64,000 nucleotides of DNA from Cognatazoarcus halotolerans (lineage in GTDB: Bacteria; Pseudomonadota; Gammaproteobacteria; Burkholderiales; Rhodocyclaceae). Under the pieces are notes generated by a model. It made no database searches, was not told the DNA's origin, and saw nothing but the letters and a program-made list of their open reading frames with translations. Position numbers and translations under genes: made by a program. Below, one piece after another: positions 25,252 to 34,405 of the stretch. Positions within the stretch are counted from its first letter, which is position 1. The number at the start of each line of letters is the position of its first letter. The stretch lies in NCBI RefSeq assembly GCF_009800965.1, contig NZ_WUAF01000006.1:1-64000 (forward strand), in the 5' to 3' direction.

Positions 25252-25800
25252 GTGAGCAAGGCGTTCGTCAAAGCGTCCGACGAGGATGATGATTCCCCGG
25301 AGACCCCCTCCGGCCCGGCCGCGGGCGGCCCGATCTACATGACCCGGCGTGGCTGGCTGGCGATCAAGTCGGAGCTTGATGGTCTGGTTCGATCGGAACG
25401 GCCGAAGCTGGTGGAGACCGTGGCCTGGGCGGCGTCGAATGGTGACCGTTCTGAGAATGGTGACTACATCTACGGCAAGAAGCGGCTGCGCGAGATCGAC
25501 CGCCGCATCCGTTTTCTCATCAAGCGTCTCGAAAACGCCTGCGTCGTCGACCCGGCGGAGCAGCAGGAGCTGGATCAGGTGTTCTTCGGCGCCACGGTCG
25601 TGATTTCGGACGACGACGGCGAAACCGAGCAGACCTACCAGATCGTCGGAGTCGACGAAGCCAATGCGGGCGAGGGGCGCATCAGCTGGATCTCTCCCCT
25701 GGCAAAGGCGCTCCTCAAGGCGCGCGAAGGCGATGTCGTGCGTTTTCAGAGCCCGTCCGGCCTGCGCGAGATCGAGGTGCTGGAGATCAGGTATTCCTGA
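25252..25800 (+). CDS. greB: Transcript cleavage factor GreB
   Basis: 182 residues. It rescues backtracked RNA polymerase by stimulating cleavage of the 3' RNA end. Shows YMTRRGWLAIKSELDGLV, the coiled-coil tip acidic motif NGDRSENGDYIYGKKRLREID, and the FKBP-like C-terminal domain (GATVVISDDDGE, RISWISPLAKALL). GreB-type starts read SKAFVKE; here VSKAFVKAS at GTG 25252 fits best. The frame extends to ATG 25216 but has no support there. Confidence 0.92.
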   Translation: MSKAFVKASDEDDDSPETPSGPAAGGPIYMTRRGWLAIKSELDGLVRSERPKLVETVAWAASNGDRSENGDYIYGKKRLREIDRRIRFLIKRLENACVVDPAEQQELDQVFFGATVVISDDDGETEQTYQIVGVDEANAGEGRISWISPLAKALLKAREGDVVRFQSPSGLREIEVLEIRYS

Positions 25801-25948
25801 CCGGGTGCGACGGCCCGCGCCGTGGGCCTGTGCGGCACACCTCAAGTTCCCCGACCGTCAGCCGATGTCATCGAGGCAGGGGCGCCGACGACGGCTTCAA
25901 TCCATCGTTCGATGCTGAGCCCCTGTTTCGTGCAAACGGGGAACAACA

Positions 25949-27580
25949 ATGCTCGAGAGAATGAAACTGGTCAGCCGGCTTGGCCTGATGACGATTGTTT
26001 CGGTGATCGGCCTGGTCGTGTTGGGGGCCGTGTCACTGTGGACCGCTCATGGTCAGCTCGTAGACGCCGAGATTCGCCGGGTGGAAGATGTGGTGACCGC
26101 GTCCGGCTATGTGTTCGAGCATTTCCACGAGCTCGAGACCAAGGGCGTACTGAGTCGGGAAGAGGCCCAGAAGCAGACGCTTGACGTGCTCAGGCACCTG
26201 CGCTTCGAGGGCGGCAACAACTACGTATTCGTCTACGATGGCAAGGGTACGACGCTGCTCTCGCCGATGAAGCCGGATACGGAAGGCAAATCCATGGCCG
26301 GCAAGACCGATCCGAATGGCTTCCCGCTGTTCGACAGGATTGCCGAGGTGGCGCGCAGCGGCAACCCGGCAGAACTCGAATACGCATGGCCGCGCACGAC
26401 CGGTGGCGCGCCGGAGCGCAAGCATTCGACCGTCAAGTCGTTCAAGCCATGGGGCTGGGCCTACGGCGCGGGCGTCTACTTCACCCGGGTGGAAGAGGCA
26501 TTCTCGACCGGGCTTGCCATTACCGGCGCGGTGGCATCTGCGGTTCTCCTGGTGACGATTGCGCTATCGTGGCTCATCGTCCGCAGTATCCGGAAACAGC
26601 TTGGCGGTGAGCCGGCAGAGGCGGTTGCGGCGATGCGGGAACTGGCGCAGGGAAATCTTCGTGCGACGATCCGGAACGAAGGGGGGGGCGACAGTTTGTT
26701 GGGCACGCTCGCAACGACGGTCGGACAGCTGCGCGGCATGATGACCGAGGTCGGCCGCAATGCGGAGGCCCTGCGCGAAAACGCGGGTTCCCTCGCAGGC
26801 GTGGCCCGTGGCGTTGCGGACAAGGCGCAGAGCCAGTCCGATGCCACCTCGGCGATTGCCGCGGGCGTGGAGGAAATGACCGTGAGCATCAACCACATTT
26901 CCGACAGCGCGCGCGATACCGCGAGCAATTCTTCCGCCGCAGTGGAGCTGGCCGTGCGTGGCGAAGCACGTACCGGTGAGGCGGCCGGTGAAATGACGCG
27001 AATTGCCCAGACCGTGGATGGCGCCTCACTCAAGATCCAGGAACTCGTCGGTCGGGCCAAGGAAATTGCTTCGATCGCCAACGTGATCAAGGAGATTGCC
27101 GCACAGACCAATCTGCTTGCGCTCAATGCCGCGATCGAGGCCGCGAGGGCCGGCGAACAGGGGAGAGGGTTTGCCGTGGTCGCCGACGAGGTGCGTGGTC
27201 TCGCCGAGCGCACCGCGGGTGCCACTGTTCAGATCGAAGACATGATCAAGGGTATTCAGAAGGATACCGGTGGCGCAGTGGATGTCATGGCGTCGGTTAC
27301 CGCCCAGGTGCAGAGCGGCGTTGCCCAGGTGCACAGTGCCGCCGAGTCCTTGAGGGAGATCCGCGAGGGCGCCGGGCTGGCGCTCGAGCGGATTCGGGAC
27401 GTGGCGGACGCGACGAAGGAGCAGAGCGCGGCGAGCAACTCGATTGCGCAACAGGTCGAACAGATCGCACAGATGGTCGACGGCACGAGTAGCGCGATGC
27501 GAGATGCCGCGAAGGCGGTCGAAGATCTGGAACGCCTGTCGGCGGGTCTCAACGAGGTCGTGGGCCGCTTCAGGTATTGA
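25949..27580 (+). CDS. Methyl-accepting chemotaxis protein with single Cache domain
   Basis: 543 residues. TM1 at about 13-32, a periplasmic sCache_2-type domain ([59 protein letters not shown]), TM2 at about 188-208 followed by a HAMP-like stretch, then the signalling domain with the hairpin tip [21 protein letters not shown]. There is no C-terminal NWxxF pentapeptide for CheR. These Cache domains often sense small carboxylates, but the ligand is unknown. Monocistronic; ATG at 25949 (LERMKL start), preceded by GGGGAAC. Confidence 0.92.
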   Translation: MLERMKLVSRLGLMTIVSVIGLVVLGAVSLWTAHGQLVDAEIRRVEDVVTASGYVFEHFHELETKGVLSREEAQKQTLDVLRHLRFEGGNNYVFVYDGKGTTLLSPMKPDTEGKSMAGKTDPNGFPLFDRIAEVARSGNPAELEYAWPRTTGGAPERKHSTVKSFKPWGWAYGAGVYFTRVEEAFSTGLAITGAVASAVLLVTIALSWLIVRSIRKQLGGEPAEAVAAMRELAQGNLRATIRNEGGGDSLLGTLATTVGQLRGMMTEVGRNAEALRENAGSLAGVARGVADKAQSQSDATSAIAAGVEEMTVSINHISDSARDTASNSSAAVELAVRGEARTGEAAGEMTRIAQTVDGASLKIQELVGRAKEIASIANVIKEIAAQTNLLALNAAIEAARAGEQGRGFAVVADEVRGLAERTAGATVQIEDMIKGIQKDTGGAVDVMASVTAQVQSGVAQVHSAAESLREIREGAGLALERIRDVADATKEQSAASNSIAQQVEQIAQMVDGTSSAMRDAAKAVEDLERLSAGLNEVVGRFRY

Positions 27581-27595
27581 AGTCTGCTCCGTGGG

Positions 27596-27624
27596 CTTGA
27601 AACCGCGGTCGCTGGCCCCAATAT
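27596..27624 (+). promoter_or_regulatory. Sigma-32 heat-shock promoter of htpG
   Basis: CTTGAAA at 27596-27602 and CCCCAATAT at 27616-27624 with a 13-bp spacer match the sigma-32 consensus (CTTGAAA, 13-15 bp, CCCCATnT). It lies 37 bp upstream of the htpG start. Confidence 0.88.
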
Positions 27625-27660
27625 CTCCGCCGTTACCTTGCAACGACGGAGATGATCCCG

Positions 27661-29616
27661 ATGTCAGAAGCGCAAGCAGCGGCTCCGGCCGCCGATTCGC
27701 AGACCATGAACTTCCAGGCGGAGGTGAAGCAGCTGCTTCACCTCATGATCCATTCCCTTTACTCGAACCGCGAAATCTTCCTGCGTGAACTGGTATCGAA
27801 CGCGTCGGACGCCTGCGACAAGCTGCGTTTCGAGGCGCTCGACAAGTCAGCCCTGTTCGAGGGCGACGGTGAGCTCAAGATCCGCATAGGCTTCGACAAG
27901 GCCGCCCGCACCGTGACCGTTTCCGATAACGGCATCGGCATGAGCCGGGATGAAGTCATCACCAATCTCGGCACGATCGCCAAGTCCGGCACCAAGGAAT
28001 TCTTCGGTCAGCTTACTGGCGACCAGAAGAAGGATGCCCATCTCATCGGCCAGTTCGGGGTCGGTTTCTACTCCGCCTTCATCGTTGCCGACAAGGTCAC
28101 CGTGTTGACGCGCCGTGCCGGCCTGGCCGCGAACGAGGGCGTGAAGTGGGAGTGCGCAATGACCGGCGACTCCGCCGGTGAATACGCGATTGCCGCCGTG
28201 GAAAAGGCGGCGCGCGGAACCGAGATCACCCTGCATCTGCGCGAGGACCAGGACGACCTGCTGTCTTCCTGGAAGCTCAAGTCGCTGATCCGCAAGTACT
28301 CCGACCACATCGTCCAGCCCATCGTGATGCAGAAGGAAGAGTGGGACGAGGAGAAGAACGAACAGGTTCTGCGTGACGAGGACGAGGTGGTCAACCAGGC
28401 CAGCGCTCTGTGGGCCCGCCCGCGCAACGACATCTCGGACGACGAGTACAAGGCCTTCTACAAACATGTCGGCCACGACTACGACGAGCCGCTGGCATGG
28501 ACCCATTCGCGGGTCGAGGGCCGTCAGGAATACACTCAGCTGTTGTACGTTCCGGCCCATGCGCCGTTTGATCTGTGGGACCGCAATGCCCGTCACGGCG
28601 TCAAGCTGTACGTGAAGCGCGTGTTCATCATGGACGATGCCGAAAAGCTGATGCCGACGTATCTGCGCTTCGTGCGCGGCGTGGTCGATTCGGCGGATCT
28701 TCCGCTCAACGTGTCCCGCGAAATCCTGCAGGAGTCGAAGGATATTGACGCGATCCGCGCCGGCTGCACGAAGAAGGTGCTCGGCCTGCTCGAGGATCTG
28801 GCCACGAACGACGACGCGGCGGAAAAGGAAAAGTACGCCAGCTTCTGGAGGGAGTTCGGCAAGGTTCTCAAGGAAGGTGTCGGCGAAGATCACGCCAACA
28901 AGGAAAAGATTGCCGGATTGCTCCGCTTTGCGTCGACCCACGCCGATACGTCCGACGAGGTCGTTTCACTGGCCGACTACATCGCACGGATGAAGGAAGG
29001 ACAGGACAAGATCTATTACGTCACCGCCGAAACCTTCAACGCGGCGAAGAATAGCCCGCATCTGGAAATCTTCCGCAAGAAGGGCATCGAAGTGCTGCTG
29101 CTGTCGGATCGGGTCGACGAATGGGTCATCGGCAATCTCACCGAATTCGACGGCAAACAGCTGCAGTCGGTTGCCAAGGGTGGTCTGGATCTCGGCTCGC
29201 TCGAAGACGAGGCCGAGAAGAAGGATGCGGAGAAGGCGGCCGACGAATTCAAGGAGCTGCTCGAGAAGATGAAGGCCAGCCTCGGCGAACGGGTCAAGGA
29301 AGTGCGTGTGACCCACCGGCTGACCGATTCGCCGGCCTGCCTGGTGGCTGACGAGCACGATCTCGGCATGAATCTGGCACGCATTCTCAAGGCTGCGGGG
29401 CAGGATGCGCCTGCGTCAAAGCCGATTCTTGAGATCAATCCGCACCATCCGGCCTTGCTGCGTCTCAAGTACGAGGACAAGCAGTTCGACGAGTGGGCCG
29501 CGGTAATCTTCGATCAGGCCCTGTTGGCGGAAGGTGGAACGCTCGACGACCCGGCGACCTTCGTCAAGCGCATCAACCAGTTGATGCTTGCGATGAGCGG
29601 AAACGGCGCGGCCTAA
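27661..29616 (+). CDS. htpG: Molecular chaperone HtpG (Hsp90)
   Basis: 651 residues. ATP-dependent Hsp90 chaperone of the cytosol. N-terminal GHKL ATPase: [54 protein letters not shown]. Middle domain: [13 protein letters not shown]-terminal dimer domain: [14 protein letters not shown] 27661 is chosen because GGAG then sits nine bases upstream; ATG 27652 directly abuts the GGAG. Expressed from a sigma-32 promoter, so heat-induced. Confidence 0.97.
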   Translation: MSEAQAAAPAADSQTMNFQAEVKQLLHLMIHSLYSNREIFLRELVSNASDACDKLRFEALDKSALFEGDGELKIRIGFDKAARTVTVSDNGIGMSRDEVITNLGTIAKSGTKEFFGQLTGDQKKDAHLIGQFGVGFYSAFIVADKVTVLTRRAGLAANEGVKWECAMTGDSAGEYAIAAVEKAARGTEITLHLREDQDDLLSSWKLKSLIRKYSDHIVQPIVMQKEEWDEEKNEQVLRDEDEVVNQASALWARPRNDISDDEYKAFYKHVGHDYDEPLAWTHSRVEGRQEYTQLLYVPAHAPFDLWDRNARHGVKLYVKRVFIMDDAEKLMPTYLRFVRGVVDSADLPLNVSREILQESKDIDAIRAGCTKKVLGLLEDLATNDDAAEKEKYASFWREFGKVLKEGVGEDHANKEKIAGLLRFASTHADTSDEVVSLADYIARMKEGQDKIYYVTAETFNAAKNSPHLEIFRKKGIEVLLLSDRVDEWVIGNLTEFDGKQLQSVAKGGLDLGSLEDEAEKKDAEKAADEFKELLEKMKASLGERVKEVRVTHRLTDSPACLVADEHDLGMNLARILKAAGQDAPASKPILEINPHHPALLRLKYEDKQFDEWAAVIFDQALLAEGGTLDDPATFVKRINQLMLAMSGNGAA

Positions 29617-29691
29617 GTCGGGAACGACTGATCGGACAAGGCACCGGAACTGCAGGTGTGGGGTTCCGGGCGGCCGGTACGTGATTTCGGC

Positions 29692-29723
29692 CATTGCCTG
29701 CCGTCGTGAGACGGCAGGCAATG
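29692..29723. terminator. Strong hairpin downstream of htpG
   Basis: Perfect 14-bp stem (CATTGCCTGCCGTC at 29692-29705, GACGGCAGGCAATG at 29710-29723) with a GTGA loop, about 75 bp after the htpG stop. There is no T-run on either side, so if it stops transcription it is not a classical intrinsic terminator. It may protect the 3' end. The rest of 29617-29914 holds no gene that I can support. Confidence 0.55.
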
Positions 29724-29914
29724 CGGCGGATGACGCTGGCGCCGGCGAAGGGCGATCGGCTAGTGGATCGAGAGGATCTTGCGGAGTGTCCGCCGTAGCG
29801 CTTTCATCCTTGGCGACCAGAAGCCAATGTGGCACGGGCGTGCGCGTCTCGGCCTTGCCGCTGTTTCGTCTTGATCGGGCGCGCCGCTTGTCTGGCCGGC
29901 GCCCTCCTGACTGA

Positions 29915-31510
29915 TCAAGTCTTGGGCTGGCTCGCCTGACCTTGCGCTCCCGGGCTGTCGATGTTGTTTTCGGCAGCCTGCCTGGCCTGCTGGGCTGCTT
30001 GCTCGGCGGCCTGTTTTGCTTGCTCTGCCAGCTTGGCTTGAGCGGCCAGTTCGGCTTCCAGCCGTTCGTCATCGGTTGGCTGGGCTGGAATCGGCTGGTG
30101 GGGATGGAGCTTGCGGATCATGCCGTAAGCTATCGCATCGTAGAGCGGAATGGGTGCAACCGATTTCGAGAAGGCATGTGCGATCACCGAGGCTGCCATG
30201 AGTGGCAAGAGGAACTGGTGGTTCGCGGTCATTTCCATGACCAGTACGAAGGAGGTGATCGGCGACTGGGTCATGCCGGATAGAAAGGCGACCATGCCGA
30301 GCGCGAGCAGCGCCGCACCGTGCTCGACCGGCATGAACGAGGCGATATTGCTGCCGATTCCCGCACCCACTGCGAGTGCCGGGGCAAACACGCCGCCGGG
30401 AATGCCGCTCAGAAATGCCAGCAGAACCGTGGCCGCCTTGGCAATGCCATAGTAGAAAGGCAGTTCGGCAATGCCTTCGAGCGCCGCCTTCGATTCGGTA
30501 TAGCCGGTGCCATAGGTGAGGCCCCCCGTCGCCAGGCCGATGATCGCAGTACCCAGACCGCAGGCTGCCGCGAGCCGGATGGGATGCTCGCGGGCAAAAA
30601 TCCCGAGCTTGCCGGGCAGGGAACGCGTGGTGGCGAGCAGCAGCCGCGAGAACAGCCCGCCCCCGATTCCACCGGCGGCGCCACAAAGAATGACTGGCCA
30701 GATGCCTTCGGGCCAGCCGATGGCCGCCTGCGTGATACCGAAGTAGGTGTAGTTGCCCAGTGTGGCGAGTGAAATGAGACCCGCGAATATGACGGCAATC
30801 AGGGTCGTGCTGTTGGCGATGAAGGGTCGGTGTCGGGAAAGTTCCTCGATCGCGAACATGATGCCGCCAAGCGGCGTGTTGAAGGCCGCCGCGATGCCCG
30901 CCGCTCCGCCGGCGATGATCAGGTCACGCGTCGGAGCAATACGGCCGAAGCGCTTGCCTGCGAGGGTGTGCAGGATCGAGGCGCCAACCTGCACCGACGG
31001 GCCTTCGCGGCCGACGGTTGCGCCCGAAAGCAGCGCTCCGAGCGTGAGAAACACCTTTCCGAACGCGATGCGAGTAGATAGCAGCTTGCCACGCGCCTTG
31101 GGATCATCGGAGATCGAGGCGGCAATCGCCTGCGGGATTCCGCTGCCCTGGGAGCCGGGGAAGTAGCTTCGACACAGCCATGCCATCAGGGCGAAGCCTG
31201 CCGGAGCGACCAGCAGGGTGAGCAATGGGGTGAGGGCCATGAGCTGCTGGTGGGCGTGGATCGCGAGGTCCGCACCGATTGCGAAGGCGATACAGATGAA
31301 GCCTGCAAGCAGGGCTGCACCGACCAGCAGCATGCGGCGTCGCCAGCGGCCGATGGAAAGCCACGGCAGTGCGTAGCGGCGTCCTCCCCGGGCGAGTTGG
31401 CGGAAAGTCTTCGAACTTGCTGATTCTTCTGCCGGCGAAGGGTCGGGGCGATCCATTTGGGTCGGCGCTACAGCCGTGTCTCCGTTTGCCTTGTGGATTC
31501 GAGCCAACAT
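29915..31510 (-). CDS. ClC-family chloride/proton antiporter or channel
   Basis: 531 residues from ATG 31510; ATG 31456 is an alternative. Selectivity-filter motifs: GSQGSGIPQAIA, GREGPSVQVGA (gating Glu) and GIPGGVFAPALAVGAGIG. About ten membrane helices. The C terminus has an unusual Ala/Gln/Lys-rich helix (AELAAQAKLAEQAKQAAEQA) instead of CBS domains. Chloride flux for acid resistance or pH balance is the usual role. Divergent from the MarR gene; the frame stays open upstream to 31780 but overlaps the MarR promoter. Confidence 0.9.
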   Translation of the reverse strand: MLARIHKANGDTAVAPTQMDRPDPSPAEESASSKTFRQLARGGRRYALPWLSIGRWRRRMLLVGAALLAGFICIAFAIGADLAIHAHQQLMALTPLLTLLVAPAGFALMAWLCRSYFPGSQGSGIPQAIAASISDDPKARGKLLSTRIAFGKVFLTLGALLSGATVGREGPSVQVGASILHTLAGKRFGRIAPTRDLIIAGGAAGIAAAFNTPLGGIMFAIEELSRHRPFIANSTTLIAVIFAGLISLATLGNYTYFGITQAAIGWPEGIWPVILCGAAGGIGGGLFSRLLLATTRSLPGKLGIFAREHPIRLAAACGLGTAIIGLATGGLTYGTGYTESKAALEGIAELPFYYGIAKAATVLLAFLSGIPGGVFAPALAVGAGIGSNIASFMPVEHGAALLALGMVAFLSGMTQSPITSFVLVMEMTANHQFLLPLMAASVIAHAFSKSVAPIPLYDAIAYGMIRKLHPHQPIPAQPTDDERLEAELAAQAKLAEQAKQAAEQAAQQARQAAENNIDSPGAQGQASQPKT

Positions 31511-31685
31511 GTTAACACGAGCGCAGCCACACCTCCCGGCTGTCGCGTATCGGCGTCTCGTTGCCATCGATTCTGTGCGACGAGATGGCACGAGGCCGTA
31601 GAATGCGGCGGGTGTCGCCGCATACTTCGACATCGTGCCGGTTTCTTCGAAAATTTCTCGAACTTCACCATTACGGAGCAAGTCA

Positions 31686-32195
31686 ATGTCTTCCCCCGCC
31701 GCCGAGAACGTGGGCAAAACGAACACGGGTAAAGTGACGCCTCTTTCCGTGCTGCAGAGATTCAGGGTGTTGATTCGCACCGCTCAGCGGCATTCACAGT
31801 GGGTCGAGCGTCAGAGCGGGGTGACAGGTGCGCAGTTGTGGGCGCTTCAGGAGCTTTCGGAAGTGCCTGGACTGAAGGTCGGGGAGCTTGCACGATGCAT
31901 GGCCTTGCATCAGTCGACCGCATCGAACATGGTCGACAAGCTCGAGACGTCCGGCTTGATCCGGCGCGAGCGCGGTAGCGCCGATCAACGTGTGGTGCGG
32001 CTCTACCCGACTGAAGCGGGGCTCGCCCTGCTTGAGCGGGCGCCGTCGCCGGCCCGCGGTGTGTTGCCCGAGGCGCTTCGCCGACTCGATGCGGATGCGC
32101 TGGAGCGACTGCACATGGATCTCGACGTGGTAATTACCCAGATCCAGCATCTGGACGAGGGGTTCGGTATGCAGCCACTGCCGTTTACCGAGTGA
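31686..32195 (+). CDS. MarR-family transcriptional regulator
   Basis: 169 residues, ATG 31686 with GGAG seven bases upstream. Winged helix: GVTGAQLWALQELSEVPGLKVGELARCMALHQSTASNMVDKLETSGLI followed by the wing RRERGSADQRVVRLYPTEAG. The recognition helix is well preserved. It is divergent from the ClC gene, which is the nearest candidate target; the ligand is unknown. Confidence 0.9.
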   Translation: MSSPAAENVGKTNTGKVTPLSVLQRFRVLIRTAQRHSQWVERQSGVTGAQLWALQELSEVPGLKVGELARCMALHQSTASNMVDKLETSGLIRRERGSADQRVVRLYPTEAGLALLERAPSPARGVLPEALRRLDADALERLHMDLDVVITQIQHLDEGFGMQPLPFTE

Positions 32196-32350
32196 CCCTT
32201 CTTCATGCCTGCGAAGCGTGCGGGAAACCGAATGACGATTCCTGGCCAGACACTAAAATTTGCCTTCGATCGGCCGTGTACACGCCTTGAAGTGCCCGTC
32301 CGGGCGCAATTCAGGAAATGGCCACTTGGGCCGGGTCCGGGGAAAATCTG

Positions 32351-33124
32351 ATGTCCGAGGAGCTTTACAACGACGGCGTGCATGCCTGCGTCGCATTCTA
32401 CGACCTGGTCGACGAGGGTGCCGATCACGCGGTGCAGTGCAACCAGTTCCTTATCGTCGATGGGGGGCATGGGGCTTTGATCGACCCGGGCGGCAACATG
32501 ACCCACTCGGGTTTGCTCATGGGCATGCAACGTTACATGCCGTCGCGACAGCTTGATTTCATATTTGCCTCACATGCCGATCCGGACATCATTTCTTCGC
32601 TGAACAAATGGATGGTGACCTCTCACTGCAAGGTCATGATTTCGAGACTGTGGACACGGTTCATTCCCCACTTCACCACGGGAAAAGACTATTCGTCCCG
32701 AATCCTGGGTATTCCGGACAGCGGCATGGCCATCACGCTCGGCGCGGCGCGGATCATCGCGATACCGGCCCATTTTCTGCACTCGGAAGGAAATTTCCAT
32801 TTCTACGACCCCGTCTCGAAGATCCTGTTTACCGGTGATGTCGGTGCGTCGCTGGTGGATCATGCGGAGGCGGCACGGCCGGTTCGCAACTTCGACGAGC
32901 ATCTGCAGATGATGACCGGTTTTCATCGACGCATCATGGTCTCCAACAAGGTCTGCCGCATGTGGGTGAACATGGTGCGCCAGCTCGATGTGCGAATGAT
33001 CGTGCCCCAGCACGGTTGCCGGTTCGAGGGCCGGGAAATGGTGACGCGCTTTCTCGACTGGTTTGAAAACCTGGAATGCGGGGTCGACCTCATGACGCAG
33101 GAAAACTATCGCGTGCCGACCTGA
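32351..33124 (+). CDS. MBL-fold diiron (flavodiiron-like, ODP-type) protein
   Basis: 257 residues, ATG 32351. Features: QCNQFLIVDGGHGALIDPGG, FASHADPDIISSL (metal His/Asp), FLHSEGNFHFYDP, ILFTGDVGASLVD and VPQHGCRFEG. This is the beta-lactamase half of flavodiiron proteins without the flavodoxin half, a group that includes ODP oxygen-binding sensors. The HxExDH motif of flavodiiron enzymes reads HADPD, so the diiron site is not standard. It may bind O2 or NO as a sensor for chemotaxis or c-di-GMP signalling; there is no partner next to it except the MarR gene upstream. Confidence 0.82.
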   Translation: MSEELYNDGVHACVAFYDLVDEGADHAVQCNQFLIVDGGHGALIDPGGNMTHSGLLMGMQRYMPSRQLDFIFASHADPDIISSLNKWMVTSHCKVMISRLWTRFIPHFTTGKDYSSRILGIPDSGMAITLGAARIIAIPAHFLHSEGNFHFYDPVSKILFTGDVGASLVDHAEAARPVRNFDEHLQMMTGFHRRIMVSNKVCRMWVNMVRQLDVRMIVPQHGCRFEGREMVTRFLDWFENLECGVDLMTQENYRVPT

Positions 33125-33136
33125 GTCGGCCCGGCT

Positions 33137-34324
33137 TCAGGCGTGGCGCTGGCTGCGCGAGAGCTGCCGGATGGCGCGACCGAGCCCGTCGAGTGTGAGT
33201 GGGTACATCCTTTCGCCGGCCAGATCGCGAACGATGCGGATCGAGTGACGGTATTCCCATAGCCTTTCGGGCTCGGGGTTCAGCCAGGCCGCCCCCGGGT
33301 AAGCGTCGAACAGGCGGCGCAGCCAGACCGCACCAGGTTCCTCGTTCATGTAGTCGATGGCGCCGCGCTGGTGCAGGATCTCGTAGGGGCTCATCGTAGC
33401 GTCGCCGACGAAAATCAGCTTGTAGTCGGCGCCGTAGCGGTGGATCACGTCGAGCGTCGGGATGCGTTCCTTGTGGCGCAGATGGCTGTCCTTCCACACC
33501 CAGTCGTAGACGCAGTTGTGGAAGTAGTAGTACTCGAGATGCTTGAACTCGGTGCGGCACGCCGAGAAGAGTTCTTCGCATATCTTGACGTGGTCGTCCA
33601 TCGAGCCCCCCACGTCGAAGAACATCAGCACCTTGATCGAGTTGTGGCGTTCCGGGCGCATCATCAGGTCGAGCCAGCCGGCATTGCGGGCCGTGGCGGC
33701 AATCGTGCCGTCCAGGTCCAGCTCTTCGGCCGCGCCGCTGCGCGCAAAACGACGCAGTCTGCGCAGCGCCACCTTGATGTTGCGTGTACCGAGCTCGACC
33801 GTGTCGTCGAGGTTCCGGTATTCGCGCTGTTCCCAGACCTTTACGGCAGTCCGGTTGCCGGCGGAGGGGCCCCCAACGCGAATCCCTTCCGGGTGATAGC
33901 CGCTGTTTCCGAAGGGCGAGCTGCCACCGCTGCCCACCCATTTGCTGCCGCCCTGGTGACGCCCCTTCTGCTCTTCGAGGCGCTTCTTGAACTCCTCCAT
34001 GAGCTTGTCCCAGCCCAGCTTTTCGAGAGCTGCCTTCTGCTCTGGGGTGAGGTGGCGTTTCATCATCGCGCGCAGCCACTCTTCGGGCAGATCCACCTCA
34101 AGGCCCGGGATCTCGGTGACACCCTTGAAATAGCTTCCGAAAGCCTGATCGAAACGGTCGTAGAGGGTTTCGTCCTTGACCAGACAGGCACGCGAAAAGA
34201 CATAGAAGTCGTCGATCGAGTGGCCACAGACGTTCGCCTGCAGGCCTTCCAGCAAGGTCAGCAATTCCTTGGTGGAGACCGGCAGCTTGTGATCCTTGAG
34301 ATGAAGGAAGAAATCGATTAGCAC
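33137..34324 (-). CDS. CoxE-like VWA-domain protein, partner of the MoxR ATPase
   Basis: 395 residues. The N-terminal half (FFLHLKDHKLPVSTKELL, CLVKDETLYDRFDQAF) and the C-terminal VWA half (KVLMFFDVGGSMDDHVKICEE, FKHLEYYYFHNCVYDW, KLIFVGDATMSPYEI) match the VWA proteins that always travel with a MoxR ATPase. The MIDAS motif DxSxS reads DVGGS, so the second position is changed to Gly and metal binding may be altered. MoxR/VWA pairs act as chaperone-like machines that insert metals or remodel partners. The MoxR gene lies at 36539-37381 on the same strand, with a TIR-domain gene in between. Confidence 0.9.
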   Translation of the reverse strand: MLIDFFLHLKDHKLPVSTKELLTLLEGLQANVCGHSIDDFYVFSRACLVKDETLYDRFDQAFGSYFKGVTEIPGLEVDLPEEWLRAMMKRHLTPEQKAALEKLGWDKLMEEFKKRLEEQKGRHQGGSKWVGSGGSSPFGNSGYHPEGIRVGGPSAGNRTAVKVWEQREYRNLDDTVELGTRNIKVALRRLRRFARSGAAEELDLDGTIAATARNAGWLDLMMRPERHNSIKVLMFFDVGGSMDDHVKICEELFSACRTEFKHLEYYYFHNCVYDWVWKDSHLRHKERIPTLDVIHRYGADYKLIFVGDATMSPYEILHQRGAIDYMNEEPGAVWLRRLFDAYPGAAWLNPEPERLWEYRHSIRIVRDLAGERMYPLTLDGLGRAIRQLSRSQRHA

Positions 34325-34405
34325 GGCTTTGAGCGGGCAGGCAAGAGGTGTTCATGATGCCGTGGAGTGGATTGCACTGTCGAGGCCCCGGCGGGCTTTC
34401 GGTGC

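Noticed and set aside
27847-28941. 364-codon minus-strand frame opposite htpG
   Set aside because: Antisense shadow; no recognised protein.
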